Shown here piece after piece: positions 1 through 12,304 of a stretch of DNA of 64,000 nucleotides. The stretch spans positions 2,046,001-2,110,000 of the forward strand of contig JBAJFG010000611.1 in assembly GCA_037903475.1 (NCBI GenBank), read 5' to 3'. The DNA comes from Ancylostoma caninum. Its lineage: Eukaryota > Nematoda > Chromadorea > Rhabditida > Ancylostomatidae. The position numbers and the translations under genes are program-made. Position 1 is the stretch's first letter. Each line of letters starts with the position of its first letter. The notes beneath the pieces were generated by a model, which saw only the letters and a list, made by a program, of their open reading frames with translations, did not search any database and had not been told where the DNA came from.

Positions 1-3000
1 CTTTATCTGCTATGGGAACCGCAGTGGTATCGGTCGATCGCCTGGTCCGAATGAAGAGAGTAGCGAAACGTAAAAATGTTAGGAATCACATCAAATACAT
101 TTTAAACGCACGGAAGCACGTATAAGAAATAGGTCGATGGGCTGGCCGATATCACTGCGGTCGTAGTCGCAGACAAAGTCCCCAAATAAGCACATTCTGA
201 GCTATGGGGAGCGTCAGTCACCATTGTACCTCTCCGCATCTTGGAGCGCTGCTCCATCTACGCGGTAAGGGGGAGGCAACACCAACATCTACGGCGCCCA
301 GCCCTTCCGCGTCGGTGGTGCGGCGCTCCAGGCCATGGGGATGTGCATTCGCGATTGAGCTTCCCTGTACAGTCCCTGTCGAAAATATCGACGGATTGCT
401 CGTGCGGTTTCATAGCGTCCATAGAATCACGGCGGGACCTACTCGACCCTCTCACTTGTAGCATTCTCTCTTCTCATCTACCACTCTGTCCCACCACGTT
501 TCTGCAGTCACGGTATACGTTTATCTTTTCGAAAAGAGTGTAACAACTAAATAGCATAGCAAAAAAAAAGAAGAAGAATGAAGATACTATGTGATCGACT
601 AAAGTATGAACTGGATGACTGCTCACAGGCTTATTGAATGTGGTTTAGTCCGATCGTCCAGCTGCTGTAGTGTTGTAGACTTCCAGATCGCCGATTGCCT
701 GAAAATCTTCATCGGCGGATACAGGAAGTAACGCGGCGCGGAATTGGTGTTGTTGTGGGGAATCAGTTATTTTGGTTTTTATGTTAGCACGGAGAGGATT
801 CTAGCGCGAGCGGTGCGGTCGCGCCGTGTTCTTCTCGCGGCCGCGGAAAACGCACCCCCATCGAAACCTACTATACATGTACCCCCCGACAAAAATTCTT
901 AGAAATAGACATTAATTGTGAAATGAAGTGTTCAACATTATAAAGCTGACGACTTCGTCTTGGACGGTAACATTTCGATGCATAAAATGATAACTATCGC
1001 TAGGTTCAGTCACTACAATTCAATAAATTAATAAATTTGCCGTATTGTGAGGGAGAACAAGGGGATGCTACCGCCGCTCTATTGGTGCATGCTAACACAT
1101 ATGTTCCTACCCCTCTGTTCACTGAAGTTAGTTTCGAAACAGAAAAAAATGATGTTTGAATGCACCAATTGCAAAGCAGCGGCACCTCGTTTTTCCTTTA
1201 CTACCTCATTCTTGTAATTAATTATAATGGGTGCTGTGTCAATACGTACTAGTGTACACTCAATGAAAAATGAGAAAATAAGTAATAAGAGGCAATGGAC
1301 AAGCACTCACCCAAAGACGACGGTCCCAGTCGTGCGGGACCAATCCATCTCGAGTGTCGGTTGGTGACTTGTTTACCGGCCAAATGATATCAAAAGTCAG
1401 AAAGCCTAAAGGTGCCTAACTATAAAATAAAAAATATGTACAGGCACGAGCAAAACTGGTGAATTTTTGCTCTGCTGACTAATCTGAAGCAATAAAGTGA
1501 TAATGTACTATAACAGTAGTGTGATTTCCAACCCAAAGAAAACATGCATATGTACATCACTGCTGTAAGCGTCGAAGATGTAGCACGTTGCTATTTCGCA
1601 TGCAAATACAAGGTAAGTTTAGACCGCTATGTCGGCAGTATTCAGATCAATGATACCACGGTTGCACTACACAATAATAAAAACCTACAGGAATCGAGGT
1701 ATTCATAACAGTTCTGAACAAGCGTGAGTAAATGAGGACAGTGCACTTGCAATATGGTGGACAGCTTACACATTAGAACAATGTACAATGGATGACCGTC
1801 CCTGAAAACGAAAAGGCTGTTGCAAACATTGAACAAAATAAAGGGTAGCTCTCAAGGCGCGGCATGCACAACCGCGTGAAGTTGCATCGGTGGCACCGAT
1901 CGATCGCGGCGCAACTTCGCGTACGAGCTTTCGGCGCCCTGGCTGCACGATTTCTCCAAAAACAAACCGTTCAAGGAGGGGATTTTTGACAGTTTTGAGT
2001 TGTAATACTTACTCCATTGTAACTAGCAGTGCCCCTAGATTCTTATGATACCCAGCACTCCAAACTTACCCTGAGTGTGGACACTGCCTTTAATCTACGC
2101 TGCGTGCTCCATTGAAAAGAAAGCCGTTGTCGCTGCAAACATACCGCCAAAATGAATCTACTATAGTACCTTGGTCATTTCCTATCAGGGACGCCAGTCA
2201 GATAATTTTCACATTTTCACTACATTACTATGGAAGAGTAGTAGTATTTCTACAGAGATAGACTAATCAGTTGGCTTTTCGCTAGTAGTCTCGCAGAAAA
2301 GTCGCGACAAAAACCTAGAGTTGAGAAAAATTGTTGCGTGGTTGGTAAGAATTTGTCTTATTGGTAAGAAAATGCACCTACTACGTTATCGATAGTGCAA
2401 CGCTCAAGGCTTTCGTTATACGACCACATAATTCTCAGGTCATAAGGAAAGCGTCTGAGAGTATACGTGCCCGCCTACTATTTAGGCGGATAGTGGAAGG
2501 CGAAACTACAGAGTGAACGAAAATTGCGGAGACACCAGCACAGTGCGCCTTTTTAGAATTATCTCGAGCTTCGGCGCTTTGTATTCCATCTTTTGTTGTT
2601 TTTTCATTCAAACGTAAAGTAACGTCTACAAGAATGCCCTATACTACCGATTTCGAGGATTTTTGAGCCGTCAGTCAGTCTTAGTTCCATTAGTCAATTT
2701 CGCGGATTTTGTAGCAAAAGCATCGCTTATTAGCGTGTCGAAGATAACGACGGGGAACAGAGGAACATCGAAGTGATTATGAAAGACTACCTGCCATGGT
2801 TGTAAGATTCCAAATTAGGTGAGGATATGCTAAAATTCTACACGCTTTGCGCGCGTATATCAGAACGAATCACCATCACTGACTGTATAGCGAGTAACAT
2901 TGTACGGACGGAGAGTGACTATGAATAATAATAAGCTTCACCCTCTCCTCTAAATGTTGAAGAAGAAGTGAAAACAACCTTTTTTACGCCGATTTTGCGC

Positions 3001-3199
3001 CAGGAGCCATGTCCACTTGCAATTACTATTCTCAGTATTCATTCATGTAGATTTCTCGATACGCTATTCTTTCAAGGTCGGAACCTTACTTTGCTCTCAT
3101 ATCTTCTCTTCTGTTGTCTTGAATGGTGAAATCTACGTGGAATTGGTCTAAAGTATAAATTTGTTGAGAGGCACTTCTTCGAGTATATAATATCAGACG
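1..3199. other. gene-poor region, no supported gene
   Basis: No recognisable domain or spliced gene could be assembled here. A GC-rich patch at about 200-480 is open on both strands (plus frames over 204-543, minus frame 258-464). Its composition differs from the AT-rich surroundings, so it could be a small exon or a repeat fragment, but nothing in it matches a family I know. A second GC-rich patch lies at about 790-850. The rest is AT-rich noncoding sequence without clear repeats. Confidence 0.4.
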
Positions 3200-3217
3200 T
3201 TGGTACTAGAGTTTTAC

Positions 3218-3813
3218 ATTCGAAAATATTTTTCGAATATTCGAATATTCGAATTTTCGAATTTTTGGGGACCCCCGAATTTTCGAATATTCGAATTTCT
3301 GAATTTTCGCGAACCATCGAATTTTCGAACTTTCGAATTTTCTGAACCCACTGAATTTTCGAATATTCGAACTTTCGAATTTCTAGGGATCTCCGAATTT
3401 TCGAATATTCGAATTCCCGAATTTTCGCGAACCATCAAATTTTCGAACTTTTGAATTTTCTGAACCAACCGAATTTTCGAATATTCGAACTTTCGAATTT
3501 CTAGGGATCTCCGAATTTTCGAATATTCGAATTTCCGAATTTTCGCGAACCATCAAATTTTCGAACTTTTGAATTTTCTGAACCCACCGAATTTTCGAAT
3601 ATTCGAACTTTCGAATTTCTAGGGATCTCCGAATTTTCGAGTATTCGAATTTTCGAGTTTTTGCGAACCACCGAATTTTCGAATATTCGAACTTTCGAAT
3701 TTCTAGGGATCTCCGAATTTTCGAGTATTCGAATTTTCGAATTTTTGCGAACCACCGAATTTTCGAATATTCGAACTTTGGAACATTCGTATATTCGAAT
3801 ATTTATTCGAATA
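3218..3813. repeat. TTCGAA minisatellite, left array
   Basis: Tandem variants of TTCGAATATTCGAATTTTCG are separated by short spacers such as TTTCTAGGGATCTCC, TTTTGCGAACCACC and TTTTCTGAACCCACC. Higher-order blocks of roughly 85-118 bp recur at about 3354, 3470, 3587 and 3672. The unit is close to its own reverse complement, so both strands stay open and encode spurious proteins rich in IRIFENS or FSNIRTFEF. These frames should not be annotated as genes. Confidence 0.9.
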
Positions 3814-4847
3814 ACATTCCTTTTGGTAAAAACATTTTGTACCCATGCATGTAGGCGAACAAGGCGATATGTTTGCCAATCACAACGGGCATGAAACTCC
3901 TCGGGTAGTAAGTTTCATTTGCCGTTTTGGAATTCCTCATAACCTTCTCATGAGTGGAAGCTTGTGCTGCTGTGGAGTTGGTTCCTTATCGGTTTTAAAA
4001 TTGCAACGGGTTGAAATTTCTAAGCTTAAGAACGTCACTTTAGTTCTGTAACCATCATTAAAGGATCGCAAAGGGGATGAAACCCTTCGTCCGTGAGAAG
4101 GCTTTCGCTTTAATATCTCCGTGTTGTAGTTTAACAAAACGTGCCATGGTAGTAGATGTAGACGCGGTAAAAATAATGTTGGGTACAGTGGTTCATTTAC
4201 CTTGATCATGAATGAGTTTCCAGCTATCAACAAAAAAGCGTCGGCAAGATAAAAAACACTGTGTGTTATCCCGTTCCTCATTATTGCTTCTGTTTATCGG
4301 GTCCAACTGCATGCTTGTACGTTGAGTGTTAAAACCAACAGAACTTCTATAACAAGAAGTCGGAGTATGTTTGGGGAGAAAGGATAATAACAGATCTCAA
4401 GATTTTGTGTGAACTTTGAATTCCATAACTAACGGTGATGTACTTGGAAAGAGTTTAAACGAAGCAGTAGTCGGAAATCAGCTAAATATAAGGAGGAATG
4501 CTGTGTAAAATTTTACATTATAGTTTGCAGTTCACGTACATACGTAGTTCTGGAGGAAAGGCTTGAATAATCAGAAGTATAGTTGAAACTGCTGGTTTCT
4601 CAAGTGTCTAGAAAAGTACATACGTAGGTTTCACCGGAGAGATCATCGTCGCCAATGTCGTATACCTCGTAGGATTGCAGTTTCAAAGCTTCCAAATGCT
4701 ATTGGCGGCTTTCGAATGAGTGCAAAGATATGAGCAGATTTTTGGGAAAATTGGGATTGAAATGAGAAATTGGACTGGAGTTTCAATCGGAATGGTTCTT
4801 CAGCGAGAAAATGGAACTGAAATAACAGTTCCAAAGCAAAACAATTC

Positions 4848-5108
4848 CAAATATTCGAATTTTCGGCCTAAAATTTTCGAATATTCGAATTTTCGAATAA
4901 TCTCGGACCCTCGAATTTTCGGATATTCGAACTTTCGAATATTGCGAAGCCATCGAATTTTCGAATATTCGAATCTTCGAATTTTTTGGGACCCCCGAAT
5001 TTTCGAATATTCGAACTTTCGAGTTATTCGGAACCTCCGAATTTTCGAATATTCGAATTTTCGAATATTCGAACATTCGAATAAATATTCGAATTTTATT
5101 CGATTCGG
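4848..5108. repeat. TTCGAA minisatellite, right array
   Basis: This is the same TTCGAATATTCGAA repeat family as the left array, with spacers such as TTTTTTGGGACCCCC and TTATTCGGAACCTCC. It ends 12 bp before the terminal repeat of the 3206-5120 element. The spurious frames over it (for example 4783-5112 minus and the end of 4720-5127 plus) are repeat-derived. Confidence 0.9.
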
Positions 5109-5120
5109 TCAAAACTCTAG

Positions 5121-8100
5121 TTGGTAACCGTTACTTAACAGATTAGATAGACGGAAAGGACTCTGGAAAAATGTGATCGTCAACTGCCATCGGAACTGTG
5201 GACAGTCGTGGTCGGGTTTGGCTGAAGAGAGCTTTATCTGCTTGAAGGCAGCACCCACGGGAATTTTCGACCTCGAGATTTCGTCACAATTCGGGAAATC
5301 GCGTGCGAATGCTGAAAACAGTTCATACCTTCGAAATCGTCGTTTTATGGAACCTGTTAGTCCATCGCTTTCGAGCAGGCTGGGCCGAGTTGTTCGGTGT
5401 GGACTGATTCAAAAAAGTCGATACCGCTGCCTTTTATTGCCAGCTGATTTGTTAGCGAAATCGGTTTTTAGCAGTGTATTGCAGTGTTTCTGAGGCTGAT
5501 GACAGGAAACAAAATTTTGAAAAAGACGGCAAAACCAGTCAAGTTGCCGCAGAAACACTAATTCTAGAATCACCCCAGTGCAATGAAAGGATTGAAAATT
5601 GAAAAAAAATTGATGAAAGTCAGCCATACTGGTAACTAAACAAATAGATTTGTAGTGAAATAGCAGGTAGAAAATTTTGTTGTAGTAGATGATGTGAGAA
5701 TGGAGAGCTAAAGACAAAAAATAGCCCTTTGCAGGGCATTCACCTCTGAGTAAACATTTGTTGCAGCTCAGCGCGCGAGCGCCAGGCCATTGTCCAGGCG
5801 TCTTGGTAGATCAAGGGATCCACCGTATGCGCGCATGCGTTGTGGGACTAGGCCGCTGCGATCGATTTGCAATCATTCGGTGGCCGTTGCATGATGTAAT
5901 CTTTCGTCTGCAGCAGCTGCTATTCAAAAATTTGCATATTTCTGCGACTGTATTCATTCACCTCGTAGGATACCTTCTCTAGATGGATATAATTTCCACC
6001 ATTGTTCAATAGTATCTTGTTTTCATTTTTTAAAATTGTTTCCCACCAATTTTTCCAGTTCGTCGCTGGTGGATACGGCGAATGTGAGACGTAGCCCCAT
6101 CGTCGACGCTGGAGAATCTGGGATTAATAATTGCGTATGAGACACTTCTTTTTCTTCAAATTTCTACCAAAAGCCGCCGCGAAAAAAAAGCTGCAGTTCC
6201 AGTTTTTTGTGCTGCACCACCAGCTGTTCAAAATGGGGTGCGGCAATAAGGTACCCACACCTGTACCGCCCGCCGCATTTAGTGAGTGCGGCGCCCACTA
6301 GGTGCCAGCGAGCTGCGATGTCGCTGGCAGCCCCGCAGAAGCCTTGCGCTGCGTGCGTCTCCGACTCCGCCCACCCCCCCCCCCCCCCGCAGGTTTAGCG
6401 GCGATCGCAATGCCGCAAAAGCTGAAAATGGGAGAATGGGAGCGAAAAACGTCGGGAAAAGAAATAGGATAGGGACAGCTGATAAGAAAGCAAATTTTCA
6501 AGATTTTCATGCTTTTCGCAGGGAATTACCCAGGAAATTGCAAGCTTCCAGTAGGGCTACGTCACCGAAAAAACGGTTTAACATTCTTCTGCAGATATCA
6601 TATTATTAGAATATTATATTATTATGTTATTCCATATTATTAGATACAGACAAATATGTAGAAAGCTTGTTTCTTGTATAAAAATCAGACTTCGGCAGGA
6701 ACTTGCCAAGGCATGCGGGACTTCGTAAAAGGTGAGAAAAGATAAGATGACCGGAGCGGACTTCATAGCTGGAACTTGGACTTTGCTTGGATAACAACCC
6801 ACTCCTTTAAAAAGAGTTGACTGAACTAAGAGTAGAATTAAAATTTATTTCGGAAATACCTAGCAGTACCCACAGTGTCGTTGGTACTGAACCAATTGTG
6901 CTCAAACTATGTAGTAAGGTTACAGATACTAATCTTCCTCCAATTGTCAGAGGAGAACGCAATTTCATGATTTTGAGCGGAGGTATTGTTCCTGATTCTT
7001 TAAACCTTAAATTTACCCTAAAATTTAGGGTGCGACACCGGTCCAAAGACCTTTCACCTAACAACTTTCCTCAAAATCAATTACATTGAATAAAAAATTG
7101 CCACGTACATGTTCTTTCTCGTTCAGTAAAGAGAATGACAGTGTAAAGTCCTCGATGAACCCTTTCTTCTCAAGCTCTGACGTTTTATTTGGGTGTACAT
7201 CGACTCCTAGAATCCAATGAATATGTATTTAGCTCAAACTGCAACTCCGTGAATGATGTCTTAGGACCTCTGCGAAGCTATGGAGGCGGTTTTCCAGAAT
7301 CAAACCTTATGAAGATGCAAAATCCCACGGCTTCTCGTCGGTGGAACTTTTTTTATTGCGATGAGACCACATTGTATGACATGATCGCGAAATTTTTTAA
7401 ATCTGAGGTATTGACACTTAATGACTGACAAAATCGGAAGATAGTGTAAAACCTTTCTCTGTCATAATCTGTTGAAGCTGTTCCCTCGTACAGAGCAACT
7501 GTGAAGTTATTCGCCTCAGATTACCATCATATCCTTGAACTTGCCAAAAATAAGGTTTTTTTCCATGGTTTTCTTTCAGCGTATATGTAAAAGCCGACAG
7601 AACCTTAAACTTGGCTCTGAAAGAGAAAATCGAGCTCTATGAAAATAGCGAGATGTGCACCAGAAAGCGCAAATCTTCCCGATAGCAGAACAAGTTAGCA
7701 ATTTTCTCAGATCACATGCCGACCCTTTTTAAATTCGTGACAAACAACCATACATCTACACGTGTGCGATTCTAACTTAGAATGAAACAAAGCTACTCAA
7801 ACGCGACTTCCATCGCTCGAGAAAAAATCCTGACAATTTTTTTTGTTCGTACACGTAGATATTTGATGTGCAACTGCTCCACGTTCATTTCCCAAGTTAC
7901 AAAAATTTGGCTCTGCTGTCTGTCGTAGCGTAGCTGTCGTAGCGCGTGTACCTGAAACTCTAAAAAAATAAGGGGTTCAAAAAGGCGTTTTCAGCAGTTT
8001 TGTAATTCAATGCGCATATCATTGTGATCAGCATCGATTGCAGATTCTTCTGCTCTTAAAATCTCATGACCAATTCTGAAATGAGAGGCTGCCCTTAAAC

Positions 8101-8502
8101 TTGGTGGTGTTGCTCAAATGAGGCCCCTGCAAGATGAGTCCCCCTGAGCTAAACGCCAAGTTTCGGGAAAGTAGCAAGGAGACACAGACGTTCTTGCAAT
8201 TGATTGCTTGCACTCACTTTGAGCCCTCTCCTTGCTTTTCAAATTTACATAAGTGGGCATAGATGCTAGATCCTACTACATTTCATTGTAGAAGACGTGG
8301 CACTCCGTCACAAATCGTACTTTCGGAAGCAGCGTTTGGCAACGCTTCGTATGGTTTCCTCGACGTATCATGGTATTTCTACTACAACAGTGCTGTCCGC
8401 TGTAAAAAAAAGTGCTATTCAATTCTTACAGAGATCATCACATTAAGAATTCAAAACAGCGAAACCATAACAACTACGTTAATTTTTTTTTTGTGGAAAG
8501 CA
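5121..8502. other. gene-poor region, no supported gene
   Basis: No gene could be supported. At 5242 the sequence TGAAGGCAGCACCCACGGGA resembles the ends of the TTAA-flanked elements near the right of the window; a weak inverted partner (GCTGCCTTTTAT) lies near 5429, so a decayed copy is possible. A poly-C run sits at about 6376-6389 in a GC-rich stretch. Opposing open frames at 6807-7089 (85 and 90 codons) have no recognisable family. Confidence 0.4.
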
Positions 8503-8768
8503 GTGTGTACATCGATGTCGGTGGCCCATCCGCGGCGTCGAAAAGGGCGCCGCGCAATTGCGCCATAACCGATGTTTTCTCTAGCTTTTATGCTATTTCT
8601 AGTAGCTTGTCTACCCGATTTTAAGGATTTTCGACCAAATAAGGAAGAAAAGCGCCAAAAATGGCATTCTAGCGAAAGACGACACCGATCCCGGACCGCG
8701 GCGCGGTCGCGCTGCGTCACTCTCGGGGCCGCGGATGGCCCACCGCCGTCGCCGTCCACTGCACATAG
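8503..8768. repeat. GC-rich imperfect inverted repeat
   Basis: GTGGCCCATCCGCGGC at about 8521-8536 is matched in inverted orientation by GCCGCGGATGGCCCAC at about 8729-8744, one mismatch in 16, with weaker pairing outside. The roughly 270 bp segment is much richer in CG than its flanks, which suggests a MITE-like insertion. No clear target duplication was seen. The opposing open frames over it (8451-8759 minus, 8572-8775 plus) are probably by-products of composition. Confidence 0.45.
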
Positions 8769-9480
8769 TAGGTGAACTACTCAGGGAGGTGTGTGGGCGA
8801 AAGGAGGCGGAACCCTCGATCTTTTGACATGGGTCGTTAGATTTCTCGAAATTTCTTCATCAAATCTGAATTCTGCCTAGAGATAAGTTCTGAATTTTCG
8901 ATTTATCATTACTTTGTGGACATTCGATATCAATCATTCAGCTTTTCAACTTGCATTGAATGTAAGTTTCTCAGCAGTTCTGCTCTTGAGACTACCGTTG
9001 TCAGCATTGGCTAGTTGGAAGAGGTTCCAGTGGAGCCAGCTCCGTTAGTTATCATCACCCAACTCTCATCCTTTGTCAATTTTTTCTCTTCAAAATAGAA
9101 GACGGCAGCTTTTGGATATTCTCTGAAGCAACCGTCGTTTTTCTGCAATAGGTAGAGCTATCTCAAAATGCGTCAGAGTGATGCGGATTTCAAGCAGAAC
9201 TCCTCGAAAAAGCAGCAACAACGACGGACCACTTCATTGATGTGTTGCTAGCTAGGACCTCTATGATGAACGACAACAGTTTGTTGTTGTTTCTCTGGAG
9301 TAAGCATTTCTCTGTTCCACATGGCACTTACGAGTTGAAAATAATTTCTGCTAGCATAAAAAAGCCTCAATCTGTGGGTAGTCCCATGTTCCTGAATTAC
9401 ACAGCACAATGCAGCGAAACTAGTACATATTTCTAGTTCATACGTACGCATACATACTCACACACTGTTCTACCGTTATG
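8769..9480. other. intergenic, nothing supported
   Basis: AT-rich sequence with no recognisable gene. Overlapping short frames at 9242-9451 lie on opposite strands and carry no motif. Confidence 0.35.
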
Positions 9481-10164
9481 TAGTTCACATGAAGTGTGAC
9501 AGGCTATTGGAAATCGATTTTTAGACTTTTTTTTGCTCTTTTGTGCTTTTTTACGCTGTTATTAGTTTTTCCCGTATATTTTTATCCTATTGTGGCCACT
9601 CTTATTCTCTGTTATTAGATAAAGATGATATTGCTTGAGGATTGTTCAGCTATGGTCGCCATCTACAAACGCGGGCCCTGGAGGATGTGATGATACCTTA
9701 GGCCATAAAAAACACTGGGGACATTGAATGGACCTTCCAGCAAGATTGGGCACCAGCTCACGGTAGAGAGAAGAAACTTGAGTGGTATGGGACCATTTTT
9801 CTGGGTTCCTAGACAAACAATTTTTGGTGATCAAACTCGCCCGATCTCAATCACCTGAGTTTTGCTATTGGGTCAGTCCTGGAGCAAAAAGCCTGCTCTT
9901 TTAAATCCACGTCACAGGATTCGCTGAAGCCAATCCTGATGAAGGCATGGGGCCAAATCCCGTTGGAAATGATCGCGCGCATCCTCAAGAATTTCCGGAA
10001 GAGATTGGATGCTTGTATAAAAGCTAATAGCAGTCATTATCAATAAGATGAATAAAATCTTATGTAAAATTTTTTGTCCATCAAATGAATGTGAAAGGTG
10101 CCTAGTAGAGTTCATTGGTGCGAAGTTATGGGTAGTTTTCCTCGTCGCACTTCATGTGGACCAC
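9481..10164 (+). mobile_element. truncated mariner/Tc1-family transposon
   Basis: The left end GTTCACATGAAGTGTGAC (from 9483) is matched in inverted orientation by GTCGCACTTCATGTGGACC (ending about 10162), giving a TIR of roughly 18 bp. Between them is the C-terminal half of a DDxD transposase on the + strand. Full mariner elements are about 1.3 kb, so this 0.68 kb copy has lost the N-terminal half of its gene and is non-autonomous. Confidence 0.75.
9707..10046 (+). pseudogene. mariner-type transposase, C-terminal remnant
   Basis: One frame reads WTFQQDWAPAH at 9729-9761, the block around the second catalytic Asp of Tc1/mariner transposases. It then reads NSPDLNHLSF at 9834-9863, the block around the third catalytic residue (canonical SPDLNPLDF), then LEQKACS and MKAWGQIP, ending at TAA 10044. 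The two catalytic Asp codons are 33 codons apart, close to DD34D spacing. In-frame stops at 9810 (TAG) and 9828 (TGA), plus the missing N-terminal DNA-binding half, show that it is dead. The broader Tc1/mariner assignment is firm; the subfamily is not. Confidence 0.85.
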
Positions 10165-12304
10165 CATGTATAGTTCATAGATGCAGTCGATTCCAGGAGC
10201 GAATACTCACGAAACCCATGCCATCAGACTAATGATAGAAACTGTGCTCAAGAAAATTTTCGTTATCCAGGTAAAACAGCTTCATCACGCGAACAGCAAA
10301 TTTTTCTCGCAATTTTTTTTTTGGCTAGAATCTTCCTACGTAAGCCTGCGCTTTTTTAAAATGTCTTTTGTTCTCTCACCTCTTTCTGGCTGAAGTAGTC
10401 GTTATTTAATAAAGTTGTTAACGAATTGATGAGTGCATAGATGGCGATAGCATGTTGGCACATTAACCTTGTTATCAAATTGATGAGTGTTCATGGTGTT
10501 TTCAGTTAATTACGAATAAGCAGGATCAATGAAATGACTAATGATGTAACTGTTTTTGAGCTGCGTATGTTCACATCTTAATTAATCTTCGATATTATCA
10601 TTGAAAGAAAGTGGAGAGTATGTCTCAATTACTTCTGTCGATGCTAAAGGCTCGTGACATACTTCGTAGCGATGCTGCCGTCGCAACCGTTCAGCCTCAG
10701 TCATTTTCGTGCAACCGCTCCTGCAGTAGTACGCTACTCAAAGGAAATTATGTGGCAAGACATGAGAACTTGTAAAAATCTCTTCTGACGTGACAGTGGT
10801 GCCGCTAAGCATGCCACATACCTAAGGTATTGTTTGTTACATTATGCAGATGGTTGCCTAAACTATTAGGTGTTAATATAAGTCCTTGCGATTTTTTTTC
10901 GGATGCATTTTTCTCCACGTATTTGCCAACTTTTAGGAACTAGTCATATACGATTCGAAAGCGCTACTCTTCCTCTACAAGAATGTTGTAAACAGTTTTC
11001 CTCAAAGAGATAGTTTGCTCAAGTTTTAAGCCTGCAGTGTGAAGCAACGAGTCAATAAAAAAGGGCGCAACCGACAGCCACGGCTCCGCCGCGTTTCTTA
11101 TCCAGACAACTGGATGACCCTTCATGGCGTTGCCTGGGGAAGGTCAACGATTCGGCATCTCACCAAACCCCACCTCCTGCCGAGCCTCCTCTGAATTTAG
11201 CCGTGGCGTTCGCGAGGCGAGAAACGCGACGGGTTGCTCAAGTTCGTTATGCATAGTCTGTTTCGCCAGCGATGATAGTCAAGTATTCGTGCACAGTGTC
11301 TGTTTTTCTCTGCACCCTCTCCAATCTCTGCGCACTTTCCCGCCCTCTTCTTCTCTGGGGCGCTTCCCCAACTATCTTCCCCCGTGAAACAGACTATAAA
11401 AATGGTCTGGAAAAGCGAGAGAAATTGGAACTGGGTTCAGAAAGCCAATCCAAATGTGCCAACACTTTCATTTTTTGAATGAGTTTTCTTCGGGAAAAAA
11501 TGGTAATGAAACTCGAGAGCTGTGATGTTGTGGTATCCACGCACCAGGCCTACTTGCGGTCAATTAAAGCGTAAACCTCACCAAGCACATCTGGCATCTT
11601 CGCTCACTTTTTCTTCCCAAATCGAAGTAAATGCTGCTTCAACAGAGAGCGAAACTTAAGCCTCACCAAAATCAGCTGGATAGGGCCTTTTAAAATTTAG
11701 TAGAACATGAGACACAGCACCGAGGCAAAAAGTCCTACTCTATTTCTGCAAAAACACGACAATTTTGTTAGAATTCAGTGGAACGAACTGGATAAAGTGG
11801 GAGGAGGTCCAGCTGCTAATGTATAGTTTATCCTACTTCATCTAAAATCTGAGCGTGATGAGGTCTGAACACCGCCTAACACACTTATTTAGCTTGATAG
11901 AAGGAATCGGATGGAGCATAGTTGATCTCCATTTACGAAAGAAATATTGAGACAGAGTATCAGGAAAGCTTATTGAGATTTAATGCTAAATTGACATCAA
12001 GTAAGCCAGGTAATTTTCAATCCTTGACCACCAAGTCACTCATTTCAAGAATTTTAAGAAAAATCGACCTTGGCAGTTAAAAATTCCGCTCGAATGTTAA
12101 CAAACTCCCATCAAAATTGAATGTCAACTCCTATTAAACTTGCTCTAACTTTGAAAGCTTGAATAATCCTGGCTTTGGCTTTGAAAGTCTTGAGTAAACA
12201 TTCTTTCGGATCAATATCTGTGTTAACACACTTTGGTGGCATAATGATACGTCCACCGATATACTTCCACTCAGTGTTTTCCCTGCGGCTAGCCCCAGAG
12301 ATAC
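10165..12304. other. gene-poor region, no supported gene
   Basis: No spliced gene was found. A more GC-rich patch at about 11070-11250 (around CGGCTCCGCCGCG) is open in one plus frame (11124-11387). It looks like a dispersed-repeat fragment rather than an exon, but that is an impression only. Confidence 0.35.

Larger units (their letters stand above)
3206..5120. mobile_element. 1.9 kb element with minisatellite ends
   Basis: The segment begins CTAGAGTTTT and ends AAAACTCTAG, an exact 10 bp terminal inverted repeat. The hexamer TTGGTA lies immediately outside both ends (3200-3205 and 5121-5126), as expected for a target-site duplication. Just inside each end is a long array of TTCGAA-rich repeats (about 600 bp left, 260 bp right). 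The roughly 1 kb interior (3815-4840) has no recognisable transposase; a 114-codon minus frame at 3937-4281 matches nothing I know. It is most simply a non-autonomous DNA transposon whose subterminal repeats have expanded. Two independent arrays with a chance terminal match is the alternative. Confidence 0.65.

Noticed and set aside
204..543. GC-rich opposing frames near the left edge.
   Set aside because: Both strands are open because of GC-rich composition; a possible minus exon (MDAMKPHEQSVDIF) could not be linked to any other exon.
3072..3755. Several open frames of 77-84 codons on both strands rich in IRIFENS or FSNIRTFEF.
   Set aside because: They are translations of the near-palindromic TTCGAA minisatellite, open on both strands by repeat structure; the same applies to 4720-5127 and 4783-5112.
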